Positions 37,820 through 50,215 of a DNA stretch of 64,000 nt are shown piece by piece. Both the position numbers and the translations under genes were made by a program. Numbering within the stretch: the stretch's first letter is position 1; each line of letters starts with the position of its first letter. The notes below the pieces were generated by a model. The model did not search any database. It had not been told where the DNA came from and worked only from the letters and a program-made list of their open reading frames with translations. The stretch comes from Cadophora sp. MPI-SDFR-AT-0126 (lineage: Eukaryota > Ascomycota > Leotiomycetes > Helotiales > Ploettnerulaceae): contig JAGMVK010000007.1 in NCBI GenBank assembly GCA_020747065.1, forward strand, positions 62,001 through 126,000, read 5' to 3'.

Positions 37820-40800
37820 ATGGAGCGAATCGAGACGAATGGCCCACTCGGCCAAGGACCAGAACTGAAGCCTCTGCAACAAAACAAATACTGGGCAACG
37901 GGAGGATGGAAACGCACCGATTTGCGGGAACAGCTAGACGCTGACAAGATTGATTTCATCAAGACCATTGAATCGAGCAAACCATGGGAGCAACTCAAAT
38001 TGCCAATCGTCTGCACAATATGCAAGCAAAAAAAAGCCGGTCAACCATACCTCGATCAAGTCCACTGGTCCTTCCAACACTGCGTTCAATGCGAAGAGTT
38101 CTACATCTGCATCGACTGTTTCTCAAATAAAGAATTTGACAAGCTGAAGAGTGACCACAAAGATCATAAATTCGTACAGGTTACGACTCGACCCCTCTCA
38201 GCGCCTATCTATGACGGTAGCGATCTGGAACATCTTGAGCTATTCCGCAAGTCCAAAACTTCTCAGCAATTTTTCTCGTACTTCCCATGGTTCTTTCACT
38301 GCTTCGCTGGGTTCCAGGAAGTTCGTGAATTCAATCGCAGTCAGACCATCGCTGCGTTGCAGAGAAGTCCGAATAGAGGTTCAGCGGAATGGCTGTGTTT
38401 GATGGAGATGCAGAGTTATCCAGTGGATTGGTACACGCGAACATTCGGAAGAGGAGAATGGGAAGTTCTTCTGCAGAATATGAGACCTCTTCTCGATGCC
38501 CGGATTCAGAGTGCTCAGGCTTCGGTCCAATTGTATGGGTTGCTCTTGCAGCTGCAGAGGTTTAATGACAAGAAAGTGGCATTCTACGGTGATGGGGATA
38601 TTCCATGTTTGAGAGAGGCGGAAAATTGGAGGTCGCTTTCTGCTAGCTTGGCGCCGAATATGGCGGATTATATCACGTACACAGTTCCGTTGCAATTCAT
38701 GACCGTTCTGGATCCATACATCAACCAAGAGAAGGTGGATCGATTGCTATTGACAACCATTGAAGAAGGGAAATCACCAAACCAGGAAACACCGACAAAT
38801 ACAGAAACATCGAGCAGTCTTGCAGATGGAGTTCGAAACCTTCATGTTGAGACAAGAGAAGAAGATGATACGAGCAGTCGAGGTCGTTCTCACATCGATG
38901 GACTATCTCCAGATATTCCAAAAATGCAGCCAGATACTACAATAGATCAATACCGAGAGATGACTAGGCTATGGCCAATGTTCTCAGTCGTCTTCAAAGA
39001 CCATCCAAATTACGATGACTTGGTGTCTCCTGTGGTAATGAGCGATCTTTCCAGTTATTTCGAAAAGATGGTAAGCTCATCCCAGCGTCTTATGTGCAAA
39101 TGCTAATTTCGACAGAAACCTTCGTGGCACACATTTCTCTCCAGAGATCATCTAATACGAAAAAGACTTTGGCAGGTTGGTTATAAGAATGTAAGTCTAA
39201 GTTTTTGCCCTGTCATCTGTTGTATTGACGATGCTTCAGTTGCCAAAAGTGACAGCAGAGAGCCTCAGTGTCTTAAGATCAGCCACCATGGTACCATGGC
39301 CATCTGCCCACCATAGTGCCGAGCTTCTTTTTCAAGCACAAAAACGCAGACTGAGGGGCAATTATGAAGAAGCGATCGAAATTCTTCGTCCACTCCACGA
39401 TGTAGAATCGGCCGATGTCCACATTGCACTAGAACTGCAGCGAGTCTATATCGACCAAGGCTACTTTCAGAAGGGCATGGCTTGCGGCGATGCGGTCGCC
39501 AAAGCGGAACGGGATACCATGAAGCACCAAATGGAAGAAGCCACGTCAACGTTGGAAGCTGGAGACATGACTTCCGCTATTCGTGTAGGTAGAGAGGTCC
39601 GACTGTCAAGTCCAATTGCACGAGCTCTACTTAGTATGGTATCGAATTACTTGAGATGTTTTGTCCATGGAAGGTGGGGGGTTGCCTTGGCCGAAGCTGC
39701 GGATATATTCGATAAATATCTGGTTGATTGGAGACCTGGAGAGGAAAATGCGTCGCTATTGGTATGTATTGCGAAAACCATATTCCTAATCCTTGCTAAT
39801 GATTCAGATCCACTTGGAACTGTACTACCACAAGATTGTTCTCGCTGCTTGCCGCGATCTGGAGCACTCAACGCCTAGACATGCCGGACTTGCCAGACTA
39901 AAAGCCATTCGACAACAACTATTCAGCATGCCACACAGCAGCAGTTTAGCGCCTCTTGCTTGGGAAGTTCTCCTGACAGAGCTAGAACTGTTGAAGCGAA
40001 CGATCCGCGACCAATACTTCGACATGGAAGACGCATTCAGTATGGCGAAGTATGTCCATACTGAGTCGATCGCACTGCCAATGATCTCTGAATTCGAATG
40101 TTCGCATGTTATGATAGATGCGAAGGTTCATAATCCAGACATTTGGGCCGCTATGACCTTGCTCATTGCCGAAGTTCGCAGTGAGAATGGTGCGGCACAA
40201 GTGGCATCATTGATGGCGATGGTAGAAGCTACGTACGTAAGTCTGAGCAAGGCGACAGAACTTCCACCACATGCGGGACTTTTCGATGTCAAACTTCTAG
40301 AGATCAAGATTGCAGGAAGATCGATTGCTTTTCATCAAGTACAAACCCTGTTTGACAGTTTGAGAGGGCGAAATGATCTCACACGACTACGTCAGCTTCG
40401 CCGGTGTAACGTCACGTATACAATCAAAGACAGTCCGGCGTTCAACTGGGAATTGTTCCAACGATCCTCACTTCGAGAACTTGCCAAAGAAGCTGGAGAT
40501 AGTATTATGTATCAAAGATGGAATCTTCGCAAGTATGCCGGTGACGCTCTCTCAGTAGCATCAATCAATGATGCGGAGCGCGTCGTTGCGAATGACGAGT
40601 CGGTAGCTGTTCACAGCAGTCTTCTGGTTGTCCTCGCATCGTTCAACCTGAGTCGAGCATACATGTCTGTGGGGAATTTCTTCGAAGCTGCGCTCAATTC
40701 CCTTCTCCATCTTTCTCTCACAGCACAGCGGGGAGATGTAGAAAGTCATCAGCGCGCAATGTTGAATGTGCTCAATATCCTCTCTGAAGCAGTTGCGAAC

Positions 40801-43587
40801 AACACGACAAATCCCGAGGAGACCCTGAAAGGACTGGCGGTCCTTTGGCCAGCATGGCTGACACCGGAGTCGTACGACAGATGGGAAGCTGGTCAAGCTC
40901 GTTGCGATGAAATTGATCGATTCATCGACGCGGCTCTTTTCATCCCCAATCTTGCTGGTCGTGTAGGTCGAGAAAACCACGGGGCAAGCGAGACGATCCC
41001 AAAACCCTACCCTGCTGGCCTCGTCGACTACATGATCTCCCATCTTCGCCTCGCATTTGCACTTTACGAAGCTCTGCCAACATACCTAACACACACTATC
41101 CTTCCAAAATTAGCCCACGCCCTCGGAGCGATAGCTATATACGTCTGCAACAAAGAACTTGCCATTCGTACATACTCCATTGGACAGTCAGCAGCCCATT
41201 CTCAAGACTTCTTCAACCTTGCAACATTCCGTCTAAAAGCCGGAAAACTCATGACTCTTCTCGGCGAAGAAGACCCAGAGCACTGGATGCACGTCGTGCC
41301 TGCTGGCCGAGCGCTTCTAAAGAGTACAGCAGAGAAATTTCTCGAAATCCACAAGGCGGCAGGGGCACAAATGAGAGTTTGTGAGGCGAATGTTGATTTG
41401 TTAAGGAGTGTTGTTGCGGAGGGGAGGGCGAGGAAATTATTGTTGAATGAAAGGTGGCAGAGTCTTGGTGGAGGTCTTGACGATTTAGATGATTATGTCT
41501 TGAGAGAGATTGTGACGGTGATCAATCTCCAGGAGGAAGCGTTGATGCCTATGACCATGACGGATGTCTTGATGTAAGTGTTCGATTTTGTAACTCGCTA
41601 GCTTCTGAGGATTACTAGCAGGATCGCTGGCTGTGGGAGACATCTACAGGTCACAAAGTCGCCTGATTCAATGCTAATATCCCACAGTCTGAAAACAGCA
41701 CAACGTCTCGTCATGGCGTCTCCATACGAGGCTAGCCAGAACTTGGCATATCTCGCTTCCAGTCCGATTCCCCGCAAGAATCGCCAACTGGTCATCGAAT
41801 TCTGCTACATCTTGAGCGATTTGGAACCATTTCAGAGGAAACCAGCTGGAGGCGCCCTTTGCACATTTATTCAGCGATATAAGGCTAATATCTTATATCG
41901 TCAAACATTTTCGAATCTTGTACCCGCTCGATATCTCGAAGCCATCGAAGCCGATCCAGGTGCTCTGAAGCTGTATCAGCAGGAACGTAGACTCATCGAA
42001 GAGGGCCCACAGGCTATGGGCGATAACAGGCTGCAGGATTTGGAAAGAGAGATGTCGGATCATCCCACCTTGAAACCACTTCTCGATCATCGACATAACA
42101 CGCTCAAAGTTGTGCCATCAGATTTCCATTCTCTTGCTTCGGTGTCGAAACTTACCCAAGGACTGGACTCGGATCTGATTCTGGTTGATTGGATGCAATA
42201 CCACGACTACTTCTTGATAACAGGGTACAATGTCACGAAGCAGAAGATCTGTATCTTGGAGTTGATACCAGATTGCAAAGTCGTCCAAGTCGAAAAGTGG
42301 GTCACTGCTCATTTGAAGGTTGATGGGAAACTTCTCCCAAAGACTTTGGAGTCTGCAGACATCTTCAAGCCGCTCTACCCTCTAGTCCGTGCCATAGCTG
42401 GATCCTGCACCAAAGACGACTTGCTGGTCTTGTCGCCTTCTCAAGAACTCCATTCGATCCCATTACACGCTTTACCATACGCGAACGAAGACGACAGGCC
42501 ACTCGTCGACTTCCATCCTATTGTCTACACACCCAGTAATCTCATCTTAAAAGAGTGCATTCTACGTGTCCTAGAATCCAGTAGCGCTCCGCCAGCAACC
42601 GCCTCTCTTTTCGGACGCTGGGGATCCGAAAGTGTCGACTCTGAGAAACAAGAACAGAACATCTCGACGTCCCTGGGAAACATCTCGACGCAGCTCTCAA
42701 CCGCGAACATAACCTCGCAAATAATCTCTGGCTCATTACTGACGCACAAAGCGTTTTCATCCAACATGTCCGACTCCGATATCCTGCACTTCCACACACA
42801 CGTCAACGAAACAGGTGTGAAGCAACACCTTCAACTCGAGCCGGAAGTTTCAGCCCCTTCTTCTCCTACAATGCTGCGAAGCTCGAATCCATTCGTACAT
42901 CTCCACCAAGCTCGACCGAATAACACATATAATTTACAAGATGCATTCGCCACGCAGATCCGCGCCAAGCTGGTAGTAATGATGGGGTGTCGCTCCGGCC
43001 AACAACACATTTCGTCTTCCGAGGACGCATTGGGTCTGATATCTGCATTCTTCGCTGCTGGTGCGAGTAGTATTGTAGCTACATTGTGGCAATTCGAAAC
43101 AGCTGATGCGTCGAGATTCTCGTGGTTCTTTTATAAGGAGATGTTTGGTGGGACTGGGGGCGGAGAGGGGAGTGAGGAAAGAAAAGGGAATGGCAAAGGG
43201 CTGATTGATGTCGCCGGAGCATTCCGAAGAGCAGTGATGGAGATGAGGGCTTGTCAGAAGGCGGTATGTAGGAGGCGGAGGGGGCTGGAGGAGAGGCTGG
43301 GGTGTCATGTTGAGGAGGAGCAGGGGGTGCCGTATCATTGGGCTAGTTTTGTGTTGTGGGGAAGTTGGGTTATGAGGGGTGTTGGGGGTGGAGAGGGGGA
43401 TGTCTTCGAGGGTGTGAGGGAGGAGGTTTTGGGTGGTGCGGGTGGGGAGGTTGGTGGACGACATGAGCGGAGTGATGATGATGGAAAGGATGACGAGAAA
43501 GAGAATGAGATGGAGAGAGAGGTTGAGGATGAGGCTGAGGATGGTGATTTTGATGAAGATTTTACAAGTCGCTGTAGAACTCAATAA
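37820..43587 (+). CDS. ZZ zinc finger - helical repeat (TPR-like) - CHAT protease protein
   Basis: Five exons, 37820-39070, 39116-39190, 39240-39761, 39808-41573 and 41688-43587, encode 1837 residues. Residues 62-118 form a ZZ-type zinc finger (C65, C68, C88, C91, C97, C100, then H113 and H116), a module that reads protein or ubiquitin-like partners. About residues 450-1200 are helical with TPR-like pairs (HHSAELLFQAQKRRLRGNYEEAIEIL; SFNLSRAYMSVGNFFEAAL). The C-terminal third is a CHAT domain, a caspase/separase-clan cysteine peptidase: IPLHALPYA, DILHFHTHV with the candidate catalytic His (about H1576), VVMMGCRSG with the candidate Cys (C1639), and GLISAFFAAGASSIVATLWQ. The tail is extremely acidic and Lys-rich. 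Function in fungi is unassigned; regulated proteolysis is the family expectation. A CorA-like gene follows on the same strand. Confidence 0.9.
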
Positions 43588-44403
43588 TGGAGCCGATACA
43601 AAACCTCAAATACCAATATATTCGTTTGGCTTTTTTTTTAAACCTCTTTTCCCAACTCTTCGCTCTGCTTCTACAAACGTCCAAGCAATTTGGAGGCTCG
43701 GTTTCTGGGTTTCTATTTGTGTCACGGTTATGTCTGAAAAGGCACGCCGTCAGGACAGCAGCCTCCCACCATCTTGCCGAAATCAATTTGAGAGGAAGGC
43801 TGTCCTGCGGAGTAGAATGAAGTTGCTGAGCCAGTGAGAAGGATTATCAAATCCACGTGGTTAGACGGTACACTGCGAGACAGTACACAGCCTCGCTCTC
43901 GCTTTCATACATCAGCAGTCGGGTTTGAAGCTGAAGGCCTCGCCTTAATCAGTTGAGATGTTATTTCAACTTCTCATTCGACATCAAAACGGCTGCACAA
44001 GTTCAGTCATCACTCTCGTCTCTCCGAGGCAGCGCATTGATATGTAACCAGCCAACGACGAGGTGCAGCCGCTCTGACATATCTGAGCTGTAATGCAGAA
44101 AGTCCATCCGCTTGAACGTCAGAAGGCGAGTCTGAGTCTCACTGGCCACAGCAGCTAACGGTTTGTCTTCTTGTAGCTCAGGCGCGCCATGCTAGGAATA
44201 TTGGCATTCGCTGCGTCGTATTATGTGTGACAGTACGGAGAAATGCAGCTGCCCAGCCTGAAGGACGCACGACATTGAGACCTTAAATGAGGCTTCCTAG
44301 CTTGCACAGTATGCGGAGATGCCCACTCCAACAATTCACTTCCAGATTCTGTCATTTTGTCGAAGAATCTGCCTTTCCACTCATGTGTTAGATAAACGCA
44401 CAA
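43588..44403. other. Intergenic between CHAT gene and CorA-like gene
   Basis: 816 bp, same-strand neighbours. One T9 run near 43633. No gene supported. It probably contains the terminator of the CHAT gene and the promoter of the CorA-like gene. Confidence 0.4.
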
Positions 44404-46154
44404 ATGCTTCTCCCCGAGCCTAGATCCCTTGACGATCTCAGAAGACCCAGAGGCACCTGTAACCTCCATCCGTACCCAGATTATGTCGAGTCTATTGGTA
44501 AGCATGAGCACGAATGGTTGATCGATTTCCTCCAATTACCCGATGACCGATTCGCATCCGTAAATGATAGCAACTGCAAATCGAACCCGAATGTTCTGAT
44601 TTTGGATGTCGTGGCGGGGTCAAGCCCAGTTCTGACGTTCCGACTAACAGCTGGAAAGGAGCATCCCACTGAATCGAAGCTGTTCGAGCTTTTAGACATT
44701 GTACCCCCGGGCTGCTCATTTAGCGTTGTGCTGCTGCAACATGAAGGCCATACGAGCAGCATTAATACAGCTTCCGTCAACGCCATTGGCCATAAATTCG
44801 GGTTGGACCCACGTTTCCTCGAAATTCAGTTCAGCTTTTTGAATGACGAAATTATGCAGCTTGATGAAGACGAGTTATGGCCCCAAAGGGTGGAGCACAC
44901 AACACCATGTTCTCCGCGGTTGCTTCCATCTGAGACAACATTTCTCCAAATCAAGACAGCACGGGATTGCCATCTCACTGCATGTTGCAAAACTCAGGGA
45001 TACGAGTTGGTATTGCTTCTGCAAGTTCAAAAACATTTAATGGAAGAAAAATTAGCTGATACAGCGAAACATCTCAGCTATAGTTCTCGGTCACAGTGGA
45101 GAGGTCGACAAAATGCCAAATGGAGTATTTCATATTCCTTGCACCATGGTCACGAGCCTCCAAGGCCAAGACTTCCACAGTCCTGAGTTCTCACTAATGG
45201 ACTTGTGCTGCGACTACATTCACTCCTCACTTAGAATGATCTCGAAAGAGTGCTTCACAAGCACATGGCAATCCAGTCATCAGCTTGGAAGTAATATCGC
45301 TGACGTATCGAGGGTCTTGGAGTACCAGCAGGCGAACGAATTCAATCACAAATGCTTAGTTTACTCTCGAGAAAGCATTACTAAATACCTAGCTCAGCAA
45401 AACGAGGCAGTGCAATCAAAGTGGAGTCCGATTATTCGGGATTATGATGCACTTATCAAGAACGCTGATCGTCTGGGGGCAGAAATACAGGCGCGTTTAC
45501 AGATTATGCTGAATAGTACTGCTATTGAGGAAGCGAGGCGAGGACTTGGACAAGCCGATTCCATCAAGAGGTACTTACATCAAGACACAGTGGTCACGAG
45601 TGGAGAAATAATCACAACTAACTTCATGACACAGGCTCACAGTCATCGCCTTGGTTTTCATACCTCTCAGTTTCGCCAGCTCCGTTCTAGGTATGAATGT
45701 CAAAGAGATCGATGGGAGCGATGTTGGCATAAAACACTTCTTCCTCGTCGCAGCCATCTCCGGATTTCTCGCCTACCTTATTTCCGCAAGCATCGTACCA
45801 CTGCAGAAGCTCCTGCTCTCTGCAAGGCGTAATCATATCATACGACACCGCCCTGACGTTGAGTCTACTTCTGAGATTTCGGTGTTCGTTTTGTTCCTGT
45901 ATCTCCCACTGGACATGTGGAGATACTCCCTCTATATTGTTAGGGAACCTTGGTACAGGGCTAGAGAGGCGGTCGCGAGGGAACGTGGTACCAGTGCTAG
46001 AGATATTTCGTTCTGGGATGCATTTAGAAGAATGTGCTTTATATCTTGGAGATGGGTGATTGAAGCTGCATGCAAGTTAATTGGCCGGCTGACGAGAAGA
46101 CGTAAGTTTGATCGTGTAGATCCTTTCTCTGTGGCACCAAGACCGACAAGATAA
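44404..46154 (+). CDS. CorA-like metal-ion-channel family membrane protein
   Basis: Exons 44404-45009, 45065-45570 and 45635-46154 give 543 residues. The C-terminal third has the CorA layout: a long helix (ALIKNADRLGAEIQARLQIML, then RGLGQADSIKR), TM1 (LTVIALVFIPLSFASSVLGMN) with the GMN signature, a short loop and TM2 (HFFLVAAISGFLAYLISASI). GMN is the ion-selectivity motif of Mg2+ channels. The soluble N-terminal half is poorly conserved, as in many fungal members of unknown role. The first intron (GTATTG...GATACAG, 55 nt) was inferred because the frame must change between about 45010 and 45110; the second is clear. A basic and aromatic cytosolic tail follows TM2. Whether it carries ions or acts as a membrane effector is not known. 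Confidence 0.82.
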
Positions 46155-46823
46155 TTTCATGATGGGCGGTTGAGTTTTTGGTGTGCTCTTCTGTATTATC
46201 TGCTGCTGTTCAGAAACCCTATCCATGATTAGCAATTAGCAAGTACGTGATAATCGAGTCGATCAAATCAGGAATAGGACTGAATCGCGGGAGCACATTC
46301 TCAGGTACCGAGTAACTTAGCGATAAAGCTTAAAAACAAGTCCCTAGGCGGCTTTTGGAGGGGGCTGAATTTTGCCCGTGGATATGCATTCCCAGTTTCG
46401 AATTGTTCTACTACATCATGCATAATCGCAGAGATGGACCACAAATAGATCGCCCCTACTGGTCGTCTCAGCCTTATTGACTGGTCGTTCTCCCTTCTCA
46501 AATTCGGTCATGGGTCTTCTCCCCTGGGCGAGACGCGACGCTTCGAATACGCGAAAGCGAGGATACATTTCCTTTTCGGGAAATGGAAATACGAGCGAAG
46601 CCGGGGAGCTGCCGAACCTGTCCAGAATAAATCTCTTCGAATTCCTCAATTGAACCATCTTTATCAACTCAACTCTCTTTTCTCGCTTTTGACTTTCATT
46701 TTCATTGTGTCGTCCTTGTTCCCTCTCCTCTCCACACCACAAAAATTTGGCAAAGTCGAAACAACACTTACGCAATCTCGACTTGAGAACATCTGAGCAT
46801 TCGAAATCCCGACTTAGATTACT
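46155..46823. other. Intergenic, promoter region of RTA1 gene
   Basis: A minus-strand frame (46889-46416) overlaps the start of the RTA1 gene and has no family features. Nothing else supported. Confidence 0.4.
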
Positions 46824-47762
46824 ATGAATAGTAGCCATATTCCAAATACCGGCGACGGCCCATTTGGGCCAGTTGTCAATGGAACTCAAATTGTCTTTTT
46901 CGAATATCGTCCCAACAAAGCCGCGGGATATAGTTTTGTCGTTATTTTTGGCCTCCTATCCTTGGCACATCTGATCTACATATTTTGGAAGCGGGCGTGG
47001 TTTTTCATTCCTTTCTTCCTCGGTGGGATCGGTAAGTCAACATTCAATTCAGAACATTTCCAATTTTGACTTTCTGCAGCGGAAACCTTTGGCTACTATG
47101 GGCGAGCACTAGCTTCTGACAAGCCTGAAGTGGTCGGACCATTCATTTTACAAAATCTCCTCATCCTCACTGCCACGCCATTCCTTGCTGCAAGCGTCTA
47201 CATGAGTTTCGGAAGAATCATCACTGCCCTCGACGCTCAACGCCATTCTATCCTCAACGTTCGCTGGATGACGAAGATCTACGTCCTCATCGACTTCGCT
47301 TGTATTGTCAGTCAATTTATCGGGGCTGTTATACCAGCTTCGGGGGACCCATCGGCTCTAAAGAAATCGAAAATCATTTTGCTCGGCGGTTTGATCACTC
47401 AAGTGGTCGCTCTGTCACTCTTCATATTTACCTGCTGGCACGCACATGTCCGCATCAAACAAGACCCACCAGAGATTCTCCTGAAAGGTGCAATCTCGAA
47501 ATGGCGGATCCATTTCGTAGCGCTTGAATTGGTCACTATCCTCATGATTGTACGAAGTTTGGTCCGTACGATCGAGTATCTTCAAGGTAACGACGGTTAC
47601 ATTATCACACACGAATTTTTCCTCTATGCATTCGACGCTGCACTCATGGCTATTGTTATGGGGATCTTCCTGATAATATACCCAGGACAGCTGGTTCGAA
47701 ATGCGCGCCGTCTGAAGAGTGAGCAGGATGGAAATTTCTTACTTAGAAGTACGGAGAGATGA
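46824..47762 (+). CDS. RTA1-like seven-span membrane protein
   Basis: Exons 46824-47031 and 47080-47762 encode 296 residues. The fungal RTA1 family includes Rta1 (7-aminocholesterol resistance), Rsb1 (sphingoid-base release) and Pug1 (porphyrin/heme). Recognisable features are the N-terminal YRPNKAAGYSFVVIFGLL, ETFGYYGRALAS (RTA1 signature), LLILTATPFLAASVYMSFGRII, IDFACIVSQFIGA and a C-terminal DAALMAIVMGIFLIIYPGQL. Seven hydrophobic spans are visible, with a basic and polar tail. The N-terminus has two NxS/T sites and no cleavable signal, so it probably faces outside. Followed 0.8 kb downstream by an Upc2-like regulator, consistent with a lipid or sterol-stress context (inference). Confidence 0.9.
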
Positions 47763-48561
47763 GAACAGACAAAGGTCGGATAATCTAATACTAGGGAGAA
47801 AAATTCAGGATCGAATGGAGTTAGATGTGAAGATATCAATTTGTTAGCGTTCATGATTTCTTTTTTTCCATGTTGTGTCGGCCCAGAAGTGTTTTTGCCC
47901 TTCGAGAATTAGGGTCTAGATTCGGGCGTTCTTTGTAAATCTACTGGAGAGGATACCGGATAAGTCTTAGTCCTTCGACAGAACTCTAAAATGTATCAAA
48001 CTGGCAGCGAGTGTCAGCCGAACTTGTTTCATCCGAACATTTTCCACTTTCCCTGTCCCGAGCAAGGGTTTTGAAGACCCTCTGAACACACAAGGCGCAA
48101 TCAGAATAGTTTCGGAGCTTCCCACGGCTTGAACGTTTTCAGGCTCCTGCTTTACGACATTCGTAGGGGCTCCATGTCGATGAGCATCGGTGCTTTCCAT
48201 AATTCTGAGAAGGCTCGAAACGCCGACAGCTTGTCGCAAGAAGTGGTGGCGCGAGGTGGCGGTCGCAGATCAAGGATACGAAGTCATGTATACGGTCCCA
48301 AAATGGCAATTTTCACTGCGAAATACGAGTAGTGGCTGAGCAAGTCCACTAATTGGCCGCGCCAAGGGCGGCCTACGAAGCCCACCCCTATCTTGTTCGC
48401 TAGACCCGCATCACTAGCAGGTACAAGATGATTGTGATCTCGAAGACTATGTTGTTCTCTACGAGTCCGCGGATTCGCAACTTTTGATCCAATTTTGTGC
48501 GTATTCCAACCGATTCTTTTTCTCCAGGTTGTCTGTCCATTGGACTTGTTCCACCCACATA
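47763..48561. other. Intergenic between RTA1 gene and Upc2-like regulator
   Basis: No supported gene. Contains the regulator's leader; the frame preceding its ATG is open upstream to 48484 but lacks an ATG that fits better. Confidence 0.4.
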
Positions 48562-50019
48562 ATGACATCTGTGGCGGAAACGAAACGGGAACGAAGACCC
48601 CACCGAAAGTCAAGAACGGGTTGTCATCCTTGTAAACAACGGAAAATCAAATGCGATGAAAGCAGACCAAGCTGTTTGAATTGCAAACGCAGGGAGATCG
48701 ACTGCGAATACACAAACAAATTTTCGAGAAAGAATGGCGAAGGAAAGTCGAGATCAGTCTCAGAATCAGCACAAAGTAGTGAGAATAACCCAGATACTGG
48801 CACAATTCGTGATGAGAATAACGCCCATGGAGCATTTCGCTTTGTTCCTTATACAAAATTCAACGGCGTCGGTCTTGAAAGTGGCATGGCCCAGCCGGAC
48901 TCTTCTCATACCTTCCAGTCGACTACTCCCAGGCATTTTGGCGTCCAAAACCTCGAGCAATTGTCAGAAAGAATTGCATATCTCGAAGGGAGAATCGATA
49001 CACAAACTATGAGACACCAAGAACCTCCGAGAAGTCTGACATATGCCGACATGGCATTACTACATCACTACTATTACATTCCTAATAAGCTTCCTGGAGA
49101 CAAGGAGCTACTCGAAACAAGCTTCAACAACCCGCACCTCCTGCATTTGGTACTAGGCTTCTCAGCCCTTCATTGGGCACGCCAAGAGCCGCATCGAAAA
49201 CATGACTTGGTCGAGCAAGCGGACAAGCACTATGGGATCGGCATGAGAGGCGCTACTCAGCTCCTCAGCAGTACGGAGAAGCAAACCGAGGAAGAAATGG
49301 AACTTGTTTGCCACAGTACTGTTTTGATCGGATTGTATCATCTGGCTTTGGGACCACAAACCGGAGAGTACATGGGCTTCAGTGATCATGAAGGTCGTGC
49401 CAGCTTTTTAATCTTCATTCGCGGTGTACGGATTGTACGAGAGAACAAAGAGGAACCCACACAGCATCAGCCACAAGTGCCAATACATACAAGTCAATCT
49501 GCTGGAAGCAGTCCGGAGGTTGATTTCAGCGTACCAGGATGTACGTTCTATGCAGATTCTGGCTATCCAACACACCTCGAGAACCTTCGCCATCTCTCCC
49601 AAAGCAGCATGGGCGATCCGTTCAGCTCTGCAGCTAAAGACGCATCGGTATACCTCGCCGCCATCGCCCAGCTCGAGCCGTACTTCGAAGAGATATACCC
49701 TCAACCAGCCTTGTGTGAGCCAAGACCAACCGATGGACATAATCGACTAGCTTTTGGCTGGTTGTATCGGGCTTCAGATGGATTCATGAATCGGCTTCAG
49801 GAGAAAGCGCCTCTTGCATTGGCAATATTTGCTTGTTTTGCGGTTGTGTTGAAGAGATTGGAAACTGCGTGGTTTGTGGATGGCTGGCCTGAGCATATCA
49901 TGGCTGGAGTTTGGAAATTCTTGAGGCCGGATTTGAGGGACTTGATTAGGTGGCCGATGCAAGAGCTGGAAATGGATCAGTGGCTGGGTGAAGGTGTTCT
50001 TTCCTCAGAGAGTGTTTGA
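48562..50019 (+). CDS. Zn2Cys6 transcription factor, Upc2/sterol-regulator-like
   Basis: Single-exon gene of 485 residues. The zinc cluster is C21-x2-C24-x6-C31-x6-C38-x2-C41-x6-C48 (GCHPCKQRKIKCDESRPSC), preceded by a basic arm (KRERRPHRKSRTG). This GCHxCKxRKIKCDExxPxC form is that of the Upc2/Ecm22-like group. After a Ser-rich linker, a helix (LEQLSERIAYLEGRI) may be the dimerisation coiled coil. The C-terminal domain begins around ALLHHYYYIPNKLPGD and includes NPHLLHLVLGFSALHWAR, typical of these proteins, whose C-terminus senses sterol in yeast. Start chosen at 48562 because the upstream in-frame extension has no cluster-like context. Target genes unknown; RTA1 next door is a candidate. 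Confidence 0.9.
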   Translation: MTSVAETKRERRPHRKSRTGCHPCKQRKIKCDESRPSCLNCKRREIDCEYTNKFSRKNGEGKSRSVSESAQSSENNPDTGTIRDENNAHGAFRFVPYTKFNGVGLESGMAQPDSSHTFQSTTPRHFGVQNLEQLSERIAYLEGRIDTQTMRHQEPPRSLTYADMALLHHYYYIPNKLPGDKELLETSFNNPHLLHLVLGFSALHWARQEPHRKHDLVEQADKHYGIGMRGATQLLSSTEKQTEEEMELVCHSTVLIGLYHLALGPQTGEYMGFSDHEGRASFLIFIRGVRIVRENKEEPTQHQPQVPIHTSQSAGSSPEVDFSVPGCTFYADSGYPTHLENLRHLSQSSMGDPFSSAAKDASVYLAAIAQLEPYFEEIYPQPALCEPRPTDGHNRLAFGWLYRASDGFMNRLQEKAPLALAIFACFAVVLKRLETAWFVDGWPEHIMAGVWKFLRPDLRDLIRWPMQELEMDQWLGEGVLSSESV

Positions 50020-50215
50020 CTGGTGAAAGTATTATTTCTCAAAAATTCAAGGCCGAGTTGCGACGTTCTCAACCTTGCAATAATACCAAATTGAAGTTCT
50101 GACACTGTAAATACCAATCCCACTCACAGATTCCAACGCCGTCAACACGTATAGACCACAGGTATGAATTTCCCAATCCCAAAAGCCACTATGGATCTAG
50201 CACCTGTGGAAAAAT

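Noticed and set aside
45113..45186. Two overlapping frames in the first CorA-like gene suggesting a frameshift
   Set aside because: A 55-nt intron at 45010-45064 with a CTGAT branch site explains the change of frame without a mutation.
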